A DNA stretch of 64,000 nucleotides from Methanomassiliicoccus sp. (lineage in GTDB: Archaea > Thermoplasmatota > Thermoplasmata > Methanomassiliicoccales > Methanomassiliicoccaceae): NCBI GenBank assembly GCA_018262895.1, contig JADFDJ010000002.1, forward strand, positions 62,001 through 126,000, in the 5' to 3' direction. The position numbers and the translations under genes were made by a program. Numbering within the stretch: the stretch's first letter is position 1; each line of letters begins with the position of its first letter. The notes beneath the pieces were generated by a model. It was given only the letters and a program-made list of their open reading frames with translations. It searched no databases and had not been told where the DNA came from. This document shows, in pieces, positions 37,095 through 45,011 of the stretch.

Positions 37095-37125
37095 CCGGCC
37101 TTCCCAGCGAGCGAAGGAAGGCCGG
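37095..37125. repeat. Strong hairpin between mvhD and the radical SAM gene
   Basis: A perfect 10-bp inverted repeat (CCGGCCTTCC at 37095-37104 and GGAAGGCCGG at 37116-37125) with an 11-base loop lies between the divergent starts of mvhD and the radical SAM gene. A shorter GGCCGGCC palindrome follows near 37158. It could be an operator or an mRNA structure. Confidence 0.55.
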
Positions 37126-37222
37126 AGGAAATGGTGGGGATCGAGAGTACCATTACTGGCCGGCCATAATCGAAGCACCCAGAGCAAGGGTTAAGTGCAG
37201 AGAGGCTCTCCCCTGGAAGGCC

Positions 37223-37924
37223 ATGAGGATCGTCGGTTTCATAAAGACCTCCCTGCTGGACTGGGACGGCCATGTGGTGTCTTCCATCTACCTCCCAGGA
37301 TGCAACTTCCTGTGCCCATTCTGCCATAACCAGGACATGGTACTGCACCCAGAATCCTTCGAGGATGTCCCCTTCGCGGTCATCGCCGACTACGTTCGCT
37401 CCAACTCCGAGTTCCTCGATGGGGTGGTGGTCACGGGCGGTGAGCCGACATTGCATAGGGACCTTCCCCAGCTGCTCCGGCAGATTAAGGAGCTTGGTAC
37501 CAAGGTGAAGCTGGACACCAACGGTACGAACCCCCAGATGCTGCGTGACATCATCGACGCAGGCCTCGTGGACTATGTGGCCATGGACCTCAAGGCGCCC
37601 CTCAACGAGAGGTATGACGACCTTGCCGGGGTGAAGGTCGACCTGGAGAGCATCAAGCGCTCCATTGAGATCCTCGAGACGTCGGGAATTGATCATGAGT
37701 TCCGCACCACCGTTGTACCTGTTCTGCTGACCGCGCAGGACGTGGAGTCCATGGCCGCGTACGTAGGTGGAACCAAGAGATACGCGCTCCAACAGTTCCG
37801 TCCGGGCAACACACTCGACCCCAACCTGAATGCCGTGAAACCATACTCCGGAGCGGCCCTCAAGGGAATGGCCGAGACCGCTGGCCGTTACGTACGCAAG
37901 GTCATCATCCGCGGTGATATCTAA
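37223..37924 (+). CDS. nrdG: Radical SAM activating enzyme, NrdG-like
   Basis: A 233-aa radical SAM protein annotated in relatives as anaerobic ribonucleotide reductase activating protein. The cluster motif is C-x3-C-x2-C in CNFLCPFC (28-35), with TGGEPTLH for SAM binding and KLDTNGT. It lacks a neighbouring nrdD, so the target glycyl-radical enzyme is not proven and a different activase role is possible. A TTAAG box about 30 bases upstream and no ribosome site suggest a leaderless start. Confidence 0.8.
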   Translation: MRIVGFIKTSLLDWDGHVVSSIYLPGCNFLCPFCHNQDMVLHPESFEDVPFAVIADYVRSNSEFLDGVVVTGGEPTLHRDLPQLLRQIKELGTKVKLDTNGTNPQMLRDIIDAGLVDYVAMDLKAPLNERYDDLAGVKVDLESIKRSIEILETSGIDHEFRTTVVPVLLTAQDVESMAAYVGGTKRYALQQFRPGNTLDPNLNAVKPYSGAALKGMAETAGRYVRKVIIRGDI

Positions 37925-38023
37925 AGAAGAAATCATTATCAATAGCATCATCGAGCCGCCAAGGTTTTTGTATCATTATTGTTGATTTTTATCGCATAGC
38001 ATTTATGTTAAGGGGACATTGAT

Positions 38024-38737
38024 TTGGAGCAGACACCAAGGCTAAAGACCAGCATTGAAGGCTTCGACAGGATACTGGAGGGAGGCATCCCTCAGGGGCA
38101 CATCGTCCTTATGGCCGGCACTCCCGGTACCATGAAATCTTCCCTTGTGTACTACATGCTCTACAACATGGCCAAGGAGAACGGGACCACCTGCGTCTAC
38201 GTTACCTTGGAGCAGTCCCGAAATTCCCTGCTGCGCCAGATGGAGAAGATGGGCATGCGCACCGAGGACGTCAAGCAGAACCTTCACGTCCTAGACCTAG
38301 GCCTGATACGCAAGAACCTCAGGCACGCAGCGGGCGGGGAGTCCTGGATGCAGGTTTTCAAGGGTTACCTCAGCTCCCTTAAGAACGACATGAACTTCAG
38401 CGTCATCGCCATCGACTCCCTGGGGGTCCTGGAGACGATATCGGACATGAGCAATCGACGCACCGACCTGTTCTACCTGTTCGAGTGGCTGAGGGACCTC
38501 AACTCCACCGTCTTCATGATCTCCGAGATATCTTCGGACCGGCTCTTCGAGGGAGCATACGATGAAGGATACCTTGCAGATGGAATAATCACGCTGAAGA
38601 TGCAGGTGGTACGGGAAGTGGAGACGCAGAGGAGGATACGCTGCGTGAAGATGAGGGAGACCAACCACGACCCCTCCTACTACTCGCTCCTGTTCTCCGG
38701 GTGCAGGTTCCAGGTTACCAAGGCCATAAGTGAGTAA
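38024..38737 (+). CDS. KaiC-family ATPase, first of three
   Basis: A 237-aa single-domain RecA/KaiC-like ATPase. The P-loop is GTPGTMKSS at 32-40, with Met where the canonical Walker A has Gly before Lys; Walker B is VIAIDSLG. The KaiC catalytic Glu-Glu pair reads Glu-Gln here (TLEQSR). The last 35 residues have the RCVKMRETNH segment typical of KaiC. The start is TTG at 38024 with AGGGGA seven bases upstream. Archaeal single-domain KaiC proteins are mostly linked to signalling, but the partners here are unknown. Confidence 0.88.
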   Translation: MEQTPRLKTSIEGFDRILEGGIPQGHIVLMAGTPGTMKSSLVYYMLYNMAKENGTTCVYVTLEQSRNSLLRQMEKMGMRTEDVKQNLHVLDLGLIRKNLRHAAGGESWMQVFKGYLSSLKNDMNFSVIAIDSLGVLETISDMSNRRTDLFYLFEWLRDLNSTVFMISEISSDRLFEGAYDEGYLADGIITLKMQVVREVETQRRIRCVKMRETNHDPSYYSLLFSGCRFQVTKAISE

Positions 38738-38750
38738 GACCGGTGTTCCG

Positions 38751-40214
38751 ATGCCCAGGATCTTGGAGTGCGCTAGGTGCGGTGCCGGAATAAGCCACAC
38801 GGACTCCCAGTGCTGGCGTTGCGGTGAGCCGTTGAAGGGCAACCCTAAGGCCAAGGCCCAACCCGCTGGAGGGAAGAGCTCGGGGGCAGGCATCAAGGAC
38901 ATCAAGGACATGCGGCCCAAGGAGAGCAATAATACCAACACCTCCCTACGTCCGCTGGTAACGGGCGATTACAACGGGAGGGAGAAGGAGCTCCAGGACC
39001 GCGAGAAGGAGCTGAGGGAGGCCATGGACGCCCTCGAGGATGAGTCCAAGGAGCTGGAGGCCGTGGCCATGGAGCTGGAGAAGGAGCGCCTGTCCATAGA
39101 GGCCTCGAGGAAACGCATCCAGGAGCGAGAGGACGAGCTTGACGCCATGGCCCTGGTGCTGCAAGAAACGGCGATGGCAGCACAGGAATACCAGAAGACC
39201 ATGACGGCGGACAAAGAAGGGGTCCAGCGCTTCAAAGAGCTGATGGCCCACCAGGCCGAGCTGGGAGAGGTCCTGGAGGAGGAGAGGGCCCGCATCCGGT
39301 GCTCGATCGAGAGGGACATGGCAGACCAGCTCAGCCGCATCGCTCAGCTGGAGGCCGAGCTGAAGGCCGCCAACGCCACTATCAGGGAGTCACAGGGATT
39401 GACGGACCCCTCACCTATTGATATCGACCAGGTTTTAGGCGAGGTCACCCAGGCCCTGAGCTCCCAGATCGGGACGGGCTTGCCCGGGGGTCAGCTGGAC
39501 CGCCGGATCAGGACCGGGATCGAGGGCTTGGACAAGCTTCTCTCAGGGGGCATCCCCGTCGGAAGTGTCGTGCTTGTAAACGGTCCCGCGGGGAGCATGA
39601 AGACCTCCCTGGCATATCACATCCTGCACCACTCCGCAAGGGACAAGGTAAAAGGCCTGTTCCTATCGCTGGAGCAGGACCGCGATTCTCTATTAAGGCA
39701 GATGGAGCGGCTCGGCATGCCGCGCGAGGAGTCCCTGGATGACCTGATGGTGGTGGACCTTGTAGACCTTCGGCGGAGCATGGAGGGTCAGAGCGGGGAC
39801 TGGAGGAACATCATCAAGCGCTATATCGAGAACGTGATGAAGGACTGCCCCTTCCAGCTTCTAGCCTTGGATTCCCTGGAATCGTTCATCTCCATGAGCG
39901 AGGTCAAGTTCTCCCGGATCGAAACCCAGGACCTGTTCGACTGGTTCCGCTCCCTAGGATTGACGGCCTTTGTGATATCGGAAACCCCCATGGCCAAGCT
40001 GGAGAACGACGGGGCCATGGAGCTGTACGTGGCCGATGGCGCGTTGGAGCTGGCCCTCAAGGAGGTGGGTGATTCGCATATCCAGAGGTGGATACGTTGC
40101 ATCAAGATGAGGGGGGCCAACATAGATCCCCGATTCCACAACATGATGCACGCGGGCAACACGTTCATACTGAGCCTGCCGATGATGAGAGCGTCCCCTC
40201 AATCCGGGGATTGA
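38751..40214 (+). CDS. KaiC-family ATPase with zinc ribbon and coiled coil
   Basis: A 487-aa protein: an N-terminal zinc ribbon (CARC at 8-11 and CWRC at 22-25), a hydrophilic linker, a long coiled coil (about 75-230, heptads of Glu/Lys/Arg/Leu), then a KaiC domain (about 255-480) with P-loop GPAGSMKTS. As in its neighbours, Met stands where the last Gly should be, and the Glu-Glu pair reads Glu-Gln. ATG 38751 is preferred; a GTG at 38730 inside the previous gene would add seven residues. Probably a scaffold or sensor that couples oligomerisation to ATP. Confidence 0.85.
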   Translation: MPRILECARCGAGISHTDSQCWRCGEPLKGNPKAKAQPAGGKSSGAGIKDIKDMRPKESNNTNTSLRPLVTGDYNGREKELQDREKELREAMDALEDESKELEAVAMELEKERLSIEASRKRIQEREDELDAMALVLQETAMAAQEYQKTMTADKEGVQRFKELMAHQAELGEVLEEERARIRCSIERDMADQLSRIAQLEAELKAANATIRESQGLTDPSPIDIDQVLGEVTQALSSQIGTGLPGGQLDRRIRTGIEGLDKLLSGGIPVGSVVLVNGPAGSMKTSLAYHILHHSARDKVKGLFLSLEQDRDSLLRQMERLGMPREESLDDLMVVDLVDLRRSMEGQSGDWRNIIKRYIENVMKDCPFQLLALDSLESFISMSEVKFSRIETQDLFDWFRSLGLTAFVISETPMAKLENDGAMELYVADGALELALKEVGDSHIQRWIRCIKMRGANIDPRFHNMMHAGNTFILSLPMMRASPQSGD

Positions 40215-40275
40215 TACCAAGCTACTCGGGGATTAAATATCCTTAGGCCAATTTATTAAGAAAGGAGTGAACAGC

Positions 40276-40989
40276 TTGCAGATCGAGCGAGTGAGGACTT
40301 ACATTCAGAACTTTGATGAGAACCTCCAGGGCGGGATACCCAAGAACCAGGTGGTCCTGCTCACTGGTACGCCAGGAACAATGAAGTCCTCGGTGGCATA
40401 CAGCATTCTGTACTACAACGCGCTCGAGAAGGGGATAAAGTCCGTGTATATGACCCTGGAGCAGTCCCGGGAGAACCTCCTGCAGCAGATGACCTCCCTG
40501 GGTATGGACGACAAGAAGGCACAGGACTACATCCAGATCCTTGACCTCGGCCTTATCCGGAAGTCGCTCACGCAGCTAAGCGCCAAGGGCACGTGGATGC
40601 AGGTGTTCAAGATGTACGCCGACAACCTCAAGCAGAGCTTCGATTACGATCTCCTCGTGGTCGACTCCCTGGACGTCCTGGAGATGGCTGCCCAGATGGA
40701 GGGGAGCCGCCGTACCGAGCTGTTCTACCTCTTCGAATGGCTGAGGAACCTCAACGTGACCTCGTTCCTCATCTCCGAGACCACCCCTGACAACATGTTC
40801 GAGAACCGCTTCGATGAGGGATACCTCGCCGACGGCGTAATATCGCTGAAGCTCCAGGAGATCGGGGAAACGGACATTCAGAGACGCATACGGTGCATCA
40901 AGCTCAGGAGCACCAACCACAAGACCGGATACTTCTCACTGCTGTTCTCTGAGGGCAAGTTCCGAGCCACCCAGGTCATCACCGAGTGA
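40276..40989 (+). CDS. KaiC-family ATPase, third of three
   Basis: A 237-aa protein of the same length as the first KaiC-like protein and clearly its paralog (shared GTPGTMKSS, LDLGLIRKSL, LFYLFEWLRNLN, FDEGYLADG). P-loop and catalytic pair again carry the Met and Glu-Gln variants. The start is TTG 40276, with AAAGGAGTGA ending five bases upstream; a GTG at 40267 overlaps the ribosome site itself. Conserved order and spacing with the second gene suggest a three-gene operon. Confidence 0.87.
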   Translation: MQIERVRTYIQNFDENLQGGIPKNQVVLLTGTPGTMKSSVAYSILYYNALEKGIKSVYMTLEQSRENLLQQMTSLGMDDKKAQDYIQILDLGLIRKSLTQLSAKGTWMQVFKMYADNLKQSFDYDLLVVDSLDVLEMAAQMEGSRRTELFYLFEWLRNLNVTSFLISETTPDNMFENRFDEGYLADGVISLKLQEIGETDIQRRIRCIKLRSTNHKTGYFSLLFSEGKFRATQVITE

Positions 40990-41091
40990 TGAACGCCAGC
41001 GGCGCCTACTGAAAGGAAGGGCAATGCCTTACCTCTTTCCATCTCAACATATAAAGGAAGGAGGCAGAAAAAAAAGGGAGAAGTGTTTGCC

Positions 41092-41556
41092 TCACTGGAT
41101 CTCCAGCTTCTTCTTGCTGCTCTCGGCCTTCTCCTTCTTGGGCAGCACGATCCTGAGAACCCCGTCCTCCATCTTGGCGGACACCTGGGCAACGTCGACA
41201 TCTGCGGGCAGGCTTACATGGCGGTAGAAGGACATCTTCCCCCTCTCCCGGCGAACGTAGCCCTCTCCCTTATCCTCATTGGATGTCTCCTTGTCGGCCT
41301 TGATCACCAGGGATTCCTCGTCCATCTCCAGGCTGACATCCTCCTTGGACAGGCCGGGGAGCTCAGCTTCCACGGTGTACTGCTTTTCCTCGTCACGAAT
41401 ATCAATGGCCGGCATTCGTGTCCCGACAGGCGTCATGGACACGTAGGGGAATCCCCTGCTCATCTCATCGAACATCCGTTCCATCTCTCTCATAATGCCC
41501 ACAGGGCCCCAGTATCCCAAGGGCGCCAAGCTCATGTCTCTCTTTCTGATTCCCAT
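41092..41556 (-). CDS. hsp20: Hsp20 / alpha-crystallin small heat shock protein
   Basis: A 154-aa holdase. The alpha-crystallin domain spans about 47-140 with AELPGLSKEDVSLEMDEESL and the usual signature LPADVDVAQVSAKMEDGVLRI, and the C-terminus carries VLPKKEKAE. ATG 41556 is preferred over 41565 because GGAG is nine bases upstream of it and abuts the earlier one. A TATA-like TTATTTATAG lies near 41622-41632, so a heat-inducible promoter is plausible. Confidence 0.93.
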   Translation of the reverse strand: MGIRKRDMSLAPLGYWGPVGIMREMERMFDEMSRGFPYVSMTPVGTRMPAIDIRDEEKQYTVEAELPGLSKEDVSLEMDEESLVIKADKETSNEDKGEGYVRRERGKMSFYRHVSLPADVDVAQVSAKMEDGVLRIVLPKKEKAESSKKKLEIQ

Positions 41557-41666
41557 AGGTACCATCTCCTGTAGATCTAAACAACCGATGGTTTACATCT
41601 AAATCCCAAATAGTATGCACTTCTATAAATAACTTTCTCTATAGGTCCCTGAGCATGGTCCCGGAC

Positions 41667-43523
41667 CTAGAAGTAGTACCATATGCTGTTGTACTCCATC
41701 GGGTCCTCGCCCCTCTCCTGGAGTCTCCTGAGGTAACCCAAAATGGGGACGTCACGGTAAACGTACGTGGGCGCCGCCACGATGTTCTTCTCCCAGGGAT
41801 GAAACTCATAGATCCTCTCTCCCGCAGGGGAGATCATTATGAGGTCATGGTTCTGCCAGGAATCTATGTTGTTCTTGCCCAGGGCAGGTATGTTGAACAC
41901 CGCGGCGTCAGTACGGGCGAGGCCCGGGGTCATCCTCGCCTCCTCCTTCCTCTCCTGCAGGATACGGGCGATAGGCACCCGGTACCAGTCCGTCTCCTCC
42001 TTCCCCTTGGTGTTGAACGTATAGTAGGGGTCGACACCGATCTGCTTCAGAAGAAGCCGGAGGGCCACGGTCTCGAACCTGCGGCTGTTCTCCATGGTGA
42101 AGACCTGCTGGTTGTAAACCGACAGCCCCGCCCGGCGGATCTTGTTGATGCACCACATGGCCTCGGGCGTAACCTCGTACGGGTGCTCGAAGTGGGTCAC
42201 CACGCACAGCTCCCTCTTGGAGGGATCGTTGAAGTCGCCCATCATGTCAATTAGCTGCTGATCGAAGCGCATGGGGAGGACCACAGGAAGCCTGGTCCCG
42301 ATCCTCACCCGCCTGATATGGTCCATCTCCGCCACCCTTGAGAGGAGGCGGCGGATGCGATCGTTGTGAAGTAGCACAGGGTCCCCACCGGTGATGAGTA
42401 TCTCTGACACCAGGGGATGCTCCTGGAACCAGGACAGGGCCTCATCCAGCTTGGAGATGGGTGCAAGGGCATCAGGGCTGACCGCCTCATCGATCTCCCA
42501 GTTACGCTGGCAGTAGACGCAGATCTGGGCGCAGCTGTTGTAGGGCTTCAGGATCGCTATCATCGGGTAACGTCGGGTCACCAGGTCTATGGGAGATGTG
42601 TCCCCTTCCCGCATGAAGTCCAGCGATCCCGTCCCCCTCATCCGGAGAACGCCGTCGATATAGCTCAGAGGGGGGATGACCTGAGCCCGGATGGCATGAT
42701 CGTATCGGCGATGGGGTTCCTTGTCCATGAGGGATAGGTAGTAGGGAGTGATCCCGAACGGTATTCGATTGGTGACAGCCAGATCTATAGCTTTTCGCTC
42801 GTCCGCAGTGAGATCCACGAGACCATCGAGGTCCTGCAGGTTCCTTATGACGTTGATCAGATGCCACTTATGGCTATCCCACTTCTCAGCATCCCCTCCC
42901 AGGGCCTGAGCGATGCGCTCGCGGTTCTCCCTACGGCGCTCAACGACCTCGGGGTCAAGGCCCGTAGGGTAGGACATGACCCTCTGACAAGCCCTCTCCG
43001 ATAGCACATCCAGGAAGTCCGATCTGACCTTCGCCGCTTCCCTACCCGACATCTGGGAGAGGTCCGGAGACTCCTCCAGCGCCAGCTCGGAAAGGCCTAC
43101 TGCGCCCTTGATGATGTGGTAGATGTCCATGAAGAAGGCCCTATGGTCAGCAACCATCTGGCCTTCGTTTACTATCTGGTGCAGGACCTGGAGCGTACTG
43201 TATCCACTGATCTTCTCGTTCCTGGGGGACAGGAAGTTCCTGAGAACCTGGATGCAGTTCAATGCGTTCACCCGCTCCAGCGAGCTCGCGGTCCACGATG
43301 GCAAGTGATAGGTTAGCTCCAGCTCATAGAGGCTTTTGAACGCCCGGCCCCTCACCACCTCCAGGTCAGCGCTCGAGCATATGTCATCAAATAGAGCAGG
43401 GGCTACCTGCTTGAGATCCTCTACATCGATCTCTTCCAGTGCCGATGCTCTCTGATTCTCCGTCCAGAGGCCCTCTTCCGTTCCTACGCTGTTCCTAACT
43501 GCCGGTAAGTGATCATCTTTCAT
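41667..43523 (-). CDS. eam: KamA-family aminomutase, likely glutamate 2,3-aminomutase
   Basis: A 618-aa PLP- and radical SAM-dependent aminomutase. The cluster motif is C331-x3-C335-x2-C338; the PLP lysine is K550 in ALGKNN. The residues that bind the lysine side chain in lysine 2,3-aminomutase (Asp293 and Asp330 of the clostridial enzyme) align by eye with K506 and N544, the same exchange described for glutamate 2,3-aminomutase. It would then make beta-glutamate, a known osmolyte of methanogens. The catalytic core starts near residue 215; about 210 residues before it are unassigned. A GAGGT site precedes the ATG. Confidence 0.8.
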   Translation of the reverse strand: MKDDHLPAVRNSVGTEEGLWTENQRASALEEIDVEDLKQVAPALFDDICSSADLEVVRGRAFKSLYELELTYHLPSWTASSLERVNALNCIQVLRNFLSPRNEKISGYSTLQVLHQIVNEGQMVADHRAFFMDIYHIIKGAVGLSELALEESPDLSQMSGREAAKVRSDFLDVLSERACQRVMSYPTGLDPEVVERRRENRERIAQALGGDAEKWDSHKWHLINVIRNLQDLDGLVDLTADERKAIDLAVTNRIPFGITPYYLSLMDKEPHRRYDHAIRAQVIPPLSYIDGVLRMRGTGSLDFMREGDTSPIDLVTRRYPMIAILKPYNSCAQICVYCQRNWEIDEAVSPDALAPISKLDEALSWFQEHPLVSEILITGGDPVLLHNDRIRRLLSRVAEMDHIRRVRIGTRLPVVLPMRFDQQLIDMMGDFNDPSKRELCVVTHFEHPYEVTPEAMWCINKIRRAGLSVYNQQVFTMENSRRFETVALRLLLKQIGVDPYYTFNTKGKEETDWYRVPIARILQERKEEARMTPGLARTDAAVFNIPALGKNNIDSWQNHDLIMISPAGERIYEFHPWEKNIVAAPTYVYRDVPILGYLRRLQERGEDPMEYNSIWYYF

Positions 43524-43741
43524 CTCAATACCTCATGTTAGTGCCTGCCGACTTCCTCTGGAAGAACAGGTCGGCAGATCATCTCTTAATATAGACCCCA
43601 ACCTATATGAACATGCCAGGGCTGAGAGGTCCTTTCGGGAGATCGGGTGGAACGATCTGAGAGAAAGAGCTCCCATTGGCTCTAGAACTCATCTCATGCT
43701 CCACACCAACGCCACTGCCAACCGCCCTCATGGCCAAAAAT

Positions 43742-43749
43742 TCATATAC
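43742..43749 (+). promoter_or_regulatory. TATA box of tRNA-Val
   Basis: TCATATAC centred about 29 bases before the first tRNA base, in an AT-rich run after GGCCAAAAAT. This matches the expected archaeal promoter spacing for a tRNA gene. Confidence 0.5.
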
Positions 43750-43774
43750 GGTCAGCGGTTTCAGACTCACGCAC

Positions 43775-43847
43775 GGGCTCATGGTCTAGCGGTTATGACG
43801 TCTCCCTCACACGGAGGAGACCGCCGGTTCGAATCCGGCTGAGCCCA
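43775..43847 (+). tRNA. tRNA-Val (anticodon CAC)
   Basis: A 73-base tRNA without an encoded CCA. The acceptor stem pairs GGGCTCA (43775-43781) with TGAGCCC (43840-43846). The anticodon loop CTCACAC gives CAC at 43808-43810, decoding GUG. The T stem pairs GCCGG with CCGGC around TTCGAAT. The anticodon stem has one G-U pair at its base. No intron is present. It decodes a frequent codon in GC-rich genes. Confidence 0.95.
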
Positions 43848-44285
43848 CTCTTCTCATTTCCTTTATACCTATCAATTGACGCGTTTCTGCGATCCTGACA
43901 ACACATCATAAAAATTCGAGAATATGGAGTGTCAATGCTTTGGCCTAGCTCCATTTGATCGGTAGGGTCTTTAAAAAATTGATTCCCAGATTCAGCTGTC
44001 CGTAAGAATCATCTTCAGCCTTGAGTTCAAAGACATCGTTAATGATATGTTTAATAACTAATTAGTTAAAAAACCCCAAATTGTTAATAAATTATATTAT
44101 ATTATTTAATAACCTTTTTATCGGATGATGCTCTTATGCAATGAAAGACTAAGGTCCCTAGATGAACCCATCACGCTCGCAAGATCGCCAGAACCAGGAA
44201 AGCTTTCGGTCCGCTCATCGAGGAGGGATGGGGTCATCGACGATAGTGCATATGAGCAAAGAGTGATTGAAGGAAAGGTAAGAAA
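43848..44285. other. AT-rich spacer with palindromes after tRNA-Val
   Basis: This 438-base stretch has no convincing gene. It contains a perfect 14-bp palindrome TAACTAATTAGTTA (44055-44068) and a near-palindrome of about 31 bases starting GTTAATAAATTATA (about 44083-44113) with two mismatches. The AT-richness contrasts with the flanks and may mark a promoter or a small insertion site next to the tRNA. No integrase or direct repeat of the tRNA end was found. Confidence 0.45.
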
Positions 44286-44774
44286 ATGATGGCTTCCGAT
44301 TTTTCGGGATATGCAGCAACATACGATATCGTCTTCCACAAACCAGTCCACGGAGAGCAGGTAAGGTTCAAGGTCCAGAGGATGGCCGAGGATACCCTCA
44401 TGGATTGCATGGCCAAGGGCGCCCGGATGATAGGGCATGTGAAATGCTTGGTCGACGCTCAAGATGCCGGTTATCTGATCTGCAGTGTCACCTCCATTGG
44501 TGAACAAGCGAGATGCGAGGACAAAATAACCTCCCCCTTCATGAGAATGCAGCTGACTATGAACATCATGCTGTATGGCCTTAACGAGATGACCATAGAG
44601 GACACCGTCGTGAAAAATGCTCGAACTCACTTCCACGACGCGACCAGGATCGTAGTTGCCTGTTTAGGCCAGTATAACCAGGTACCCGAGAAGGTTCTTT
44701 TGTCCAGCCATCAGGATGTGAACATCTTGGAGGGAGACATGCGCAGGATGATGGACGGTTCATTGCCCCAGTAG
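44286..44774 (+). CDS. Uncharacterised 162-aa protein
   Basis: I do not recognise this protein. It looks cytosolic, mixed alpha/beta, with cysteines at about 41, 54, 66, 77 and 125 that do not form a standard metal motif, and GHVKCLVDAQDAGYLICSVT near the middle. A weak AAAGGTAAG ribosome site precedes the ATG. It stands alone between AT-rich spacers and ends 36 bases before a hairpin. The frame on the opposite strand is less convincing. Confidence 0.55.
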   Translation: MMASDFSGYAATYDIVFHKPVHGEQVRFKVQRMAEDTLMDCMAKGARMIGHVKCLVDAQDAGYLICSVTSIGEQARCEDKITSPFMRMQLTMNIMLYGLNEMTIEDTVVKNARTHFHDATRIVVACLGQYNQVPEKVLLSSHQDVNILEGDMRRMMDGSLPQ

Positions 44775-44809
44775 CGGATCAATAATCTATTCTATCAAAG
44801 CTTTTTGTT

Positions 44810-44840
44810 CCTTCCATCAGGACTAACCCTTGATGGAAGG
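44810..44840. terminator. 10-bp perfect hairpin after the 162-aa gene
   Basis: CCTTCCATCA (44810-44819) and TGATGGAAGG (44831-44840) form a 10-bp stem with an 11-base loop, 36 bases after the stop codon. No T-tract follows, but CTTTTTG precedes the stem. A transcription end or mRNA stability structure is the likely role. Confidence 0.5.
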
Positions 44841-44956
44841 AGGGAAAACCAGGGACCCCTAATCAAACCGAGCGTTGCTTCTCCATCTATCGGTTTTCCT
44901 CTCAACTCATGTTTGAGATTTTGATCAGATAGTTCTCACACATTTTCGTAATACGA

Positions 44957-44978
44957 ATTATTAAAAAGTATTAATAAT
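44957..44978. promoter_or_regulatory. Inverted repeat upstream of the FecBCD-type operon
   Basis: ATTATTAA (44957-44964) and TTAATAAT (44971-44978) form a perfect 8-bp inverted repeat with a 6-base spacer, 34 bases before the first gene. A TATA-like TTCTTATAC follows at 44982-44990. The position suggests a repressor site for metal or cofactor control; the same arms recur at the zinc operon (52141-52181). Confidence 0.45.
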
Positions 44979-45011
44979 CCGTTCTTATACGGTCTCCTAT
45001 CTCAACCGGCC

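Noticed and set aside
43546-43576. Hairpin TGCCGAC...GTCGGCA upstream of the aminomutase gene
   Set aside because: The predicted transcription start from the TATA-like box near 43585-43597 falls inside the stem, so it is unlikely to be a 5' leader riboswitch.
44118-44636. 172-residue frame opposite the 162-aa orphan
   Set aside because: The plus-strand frame has a better ribosome site and more protein-like composition; only one can be coding.
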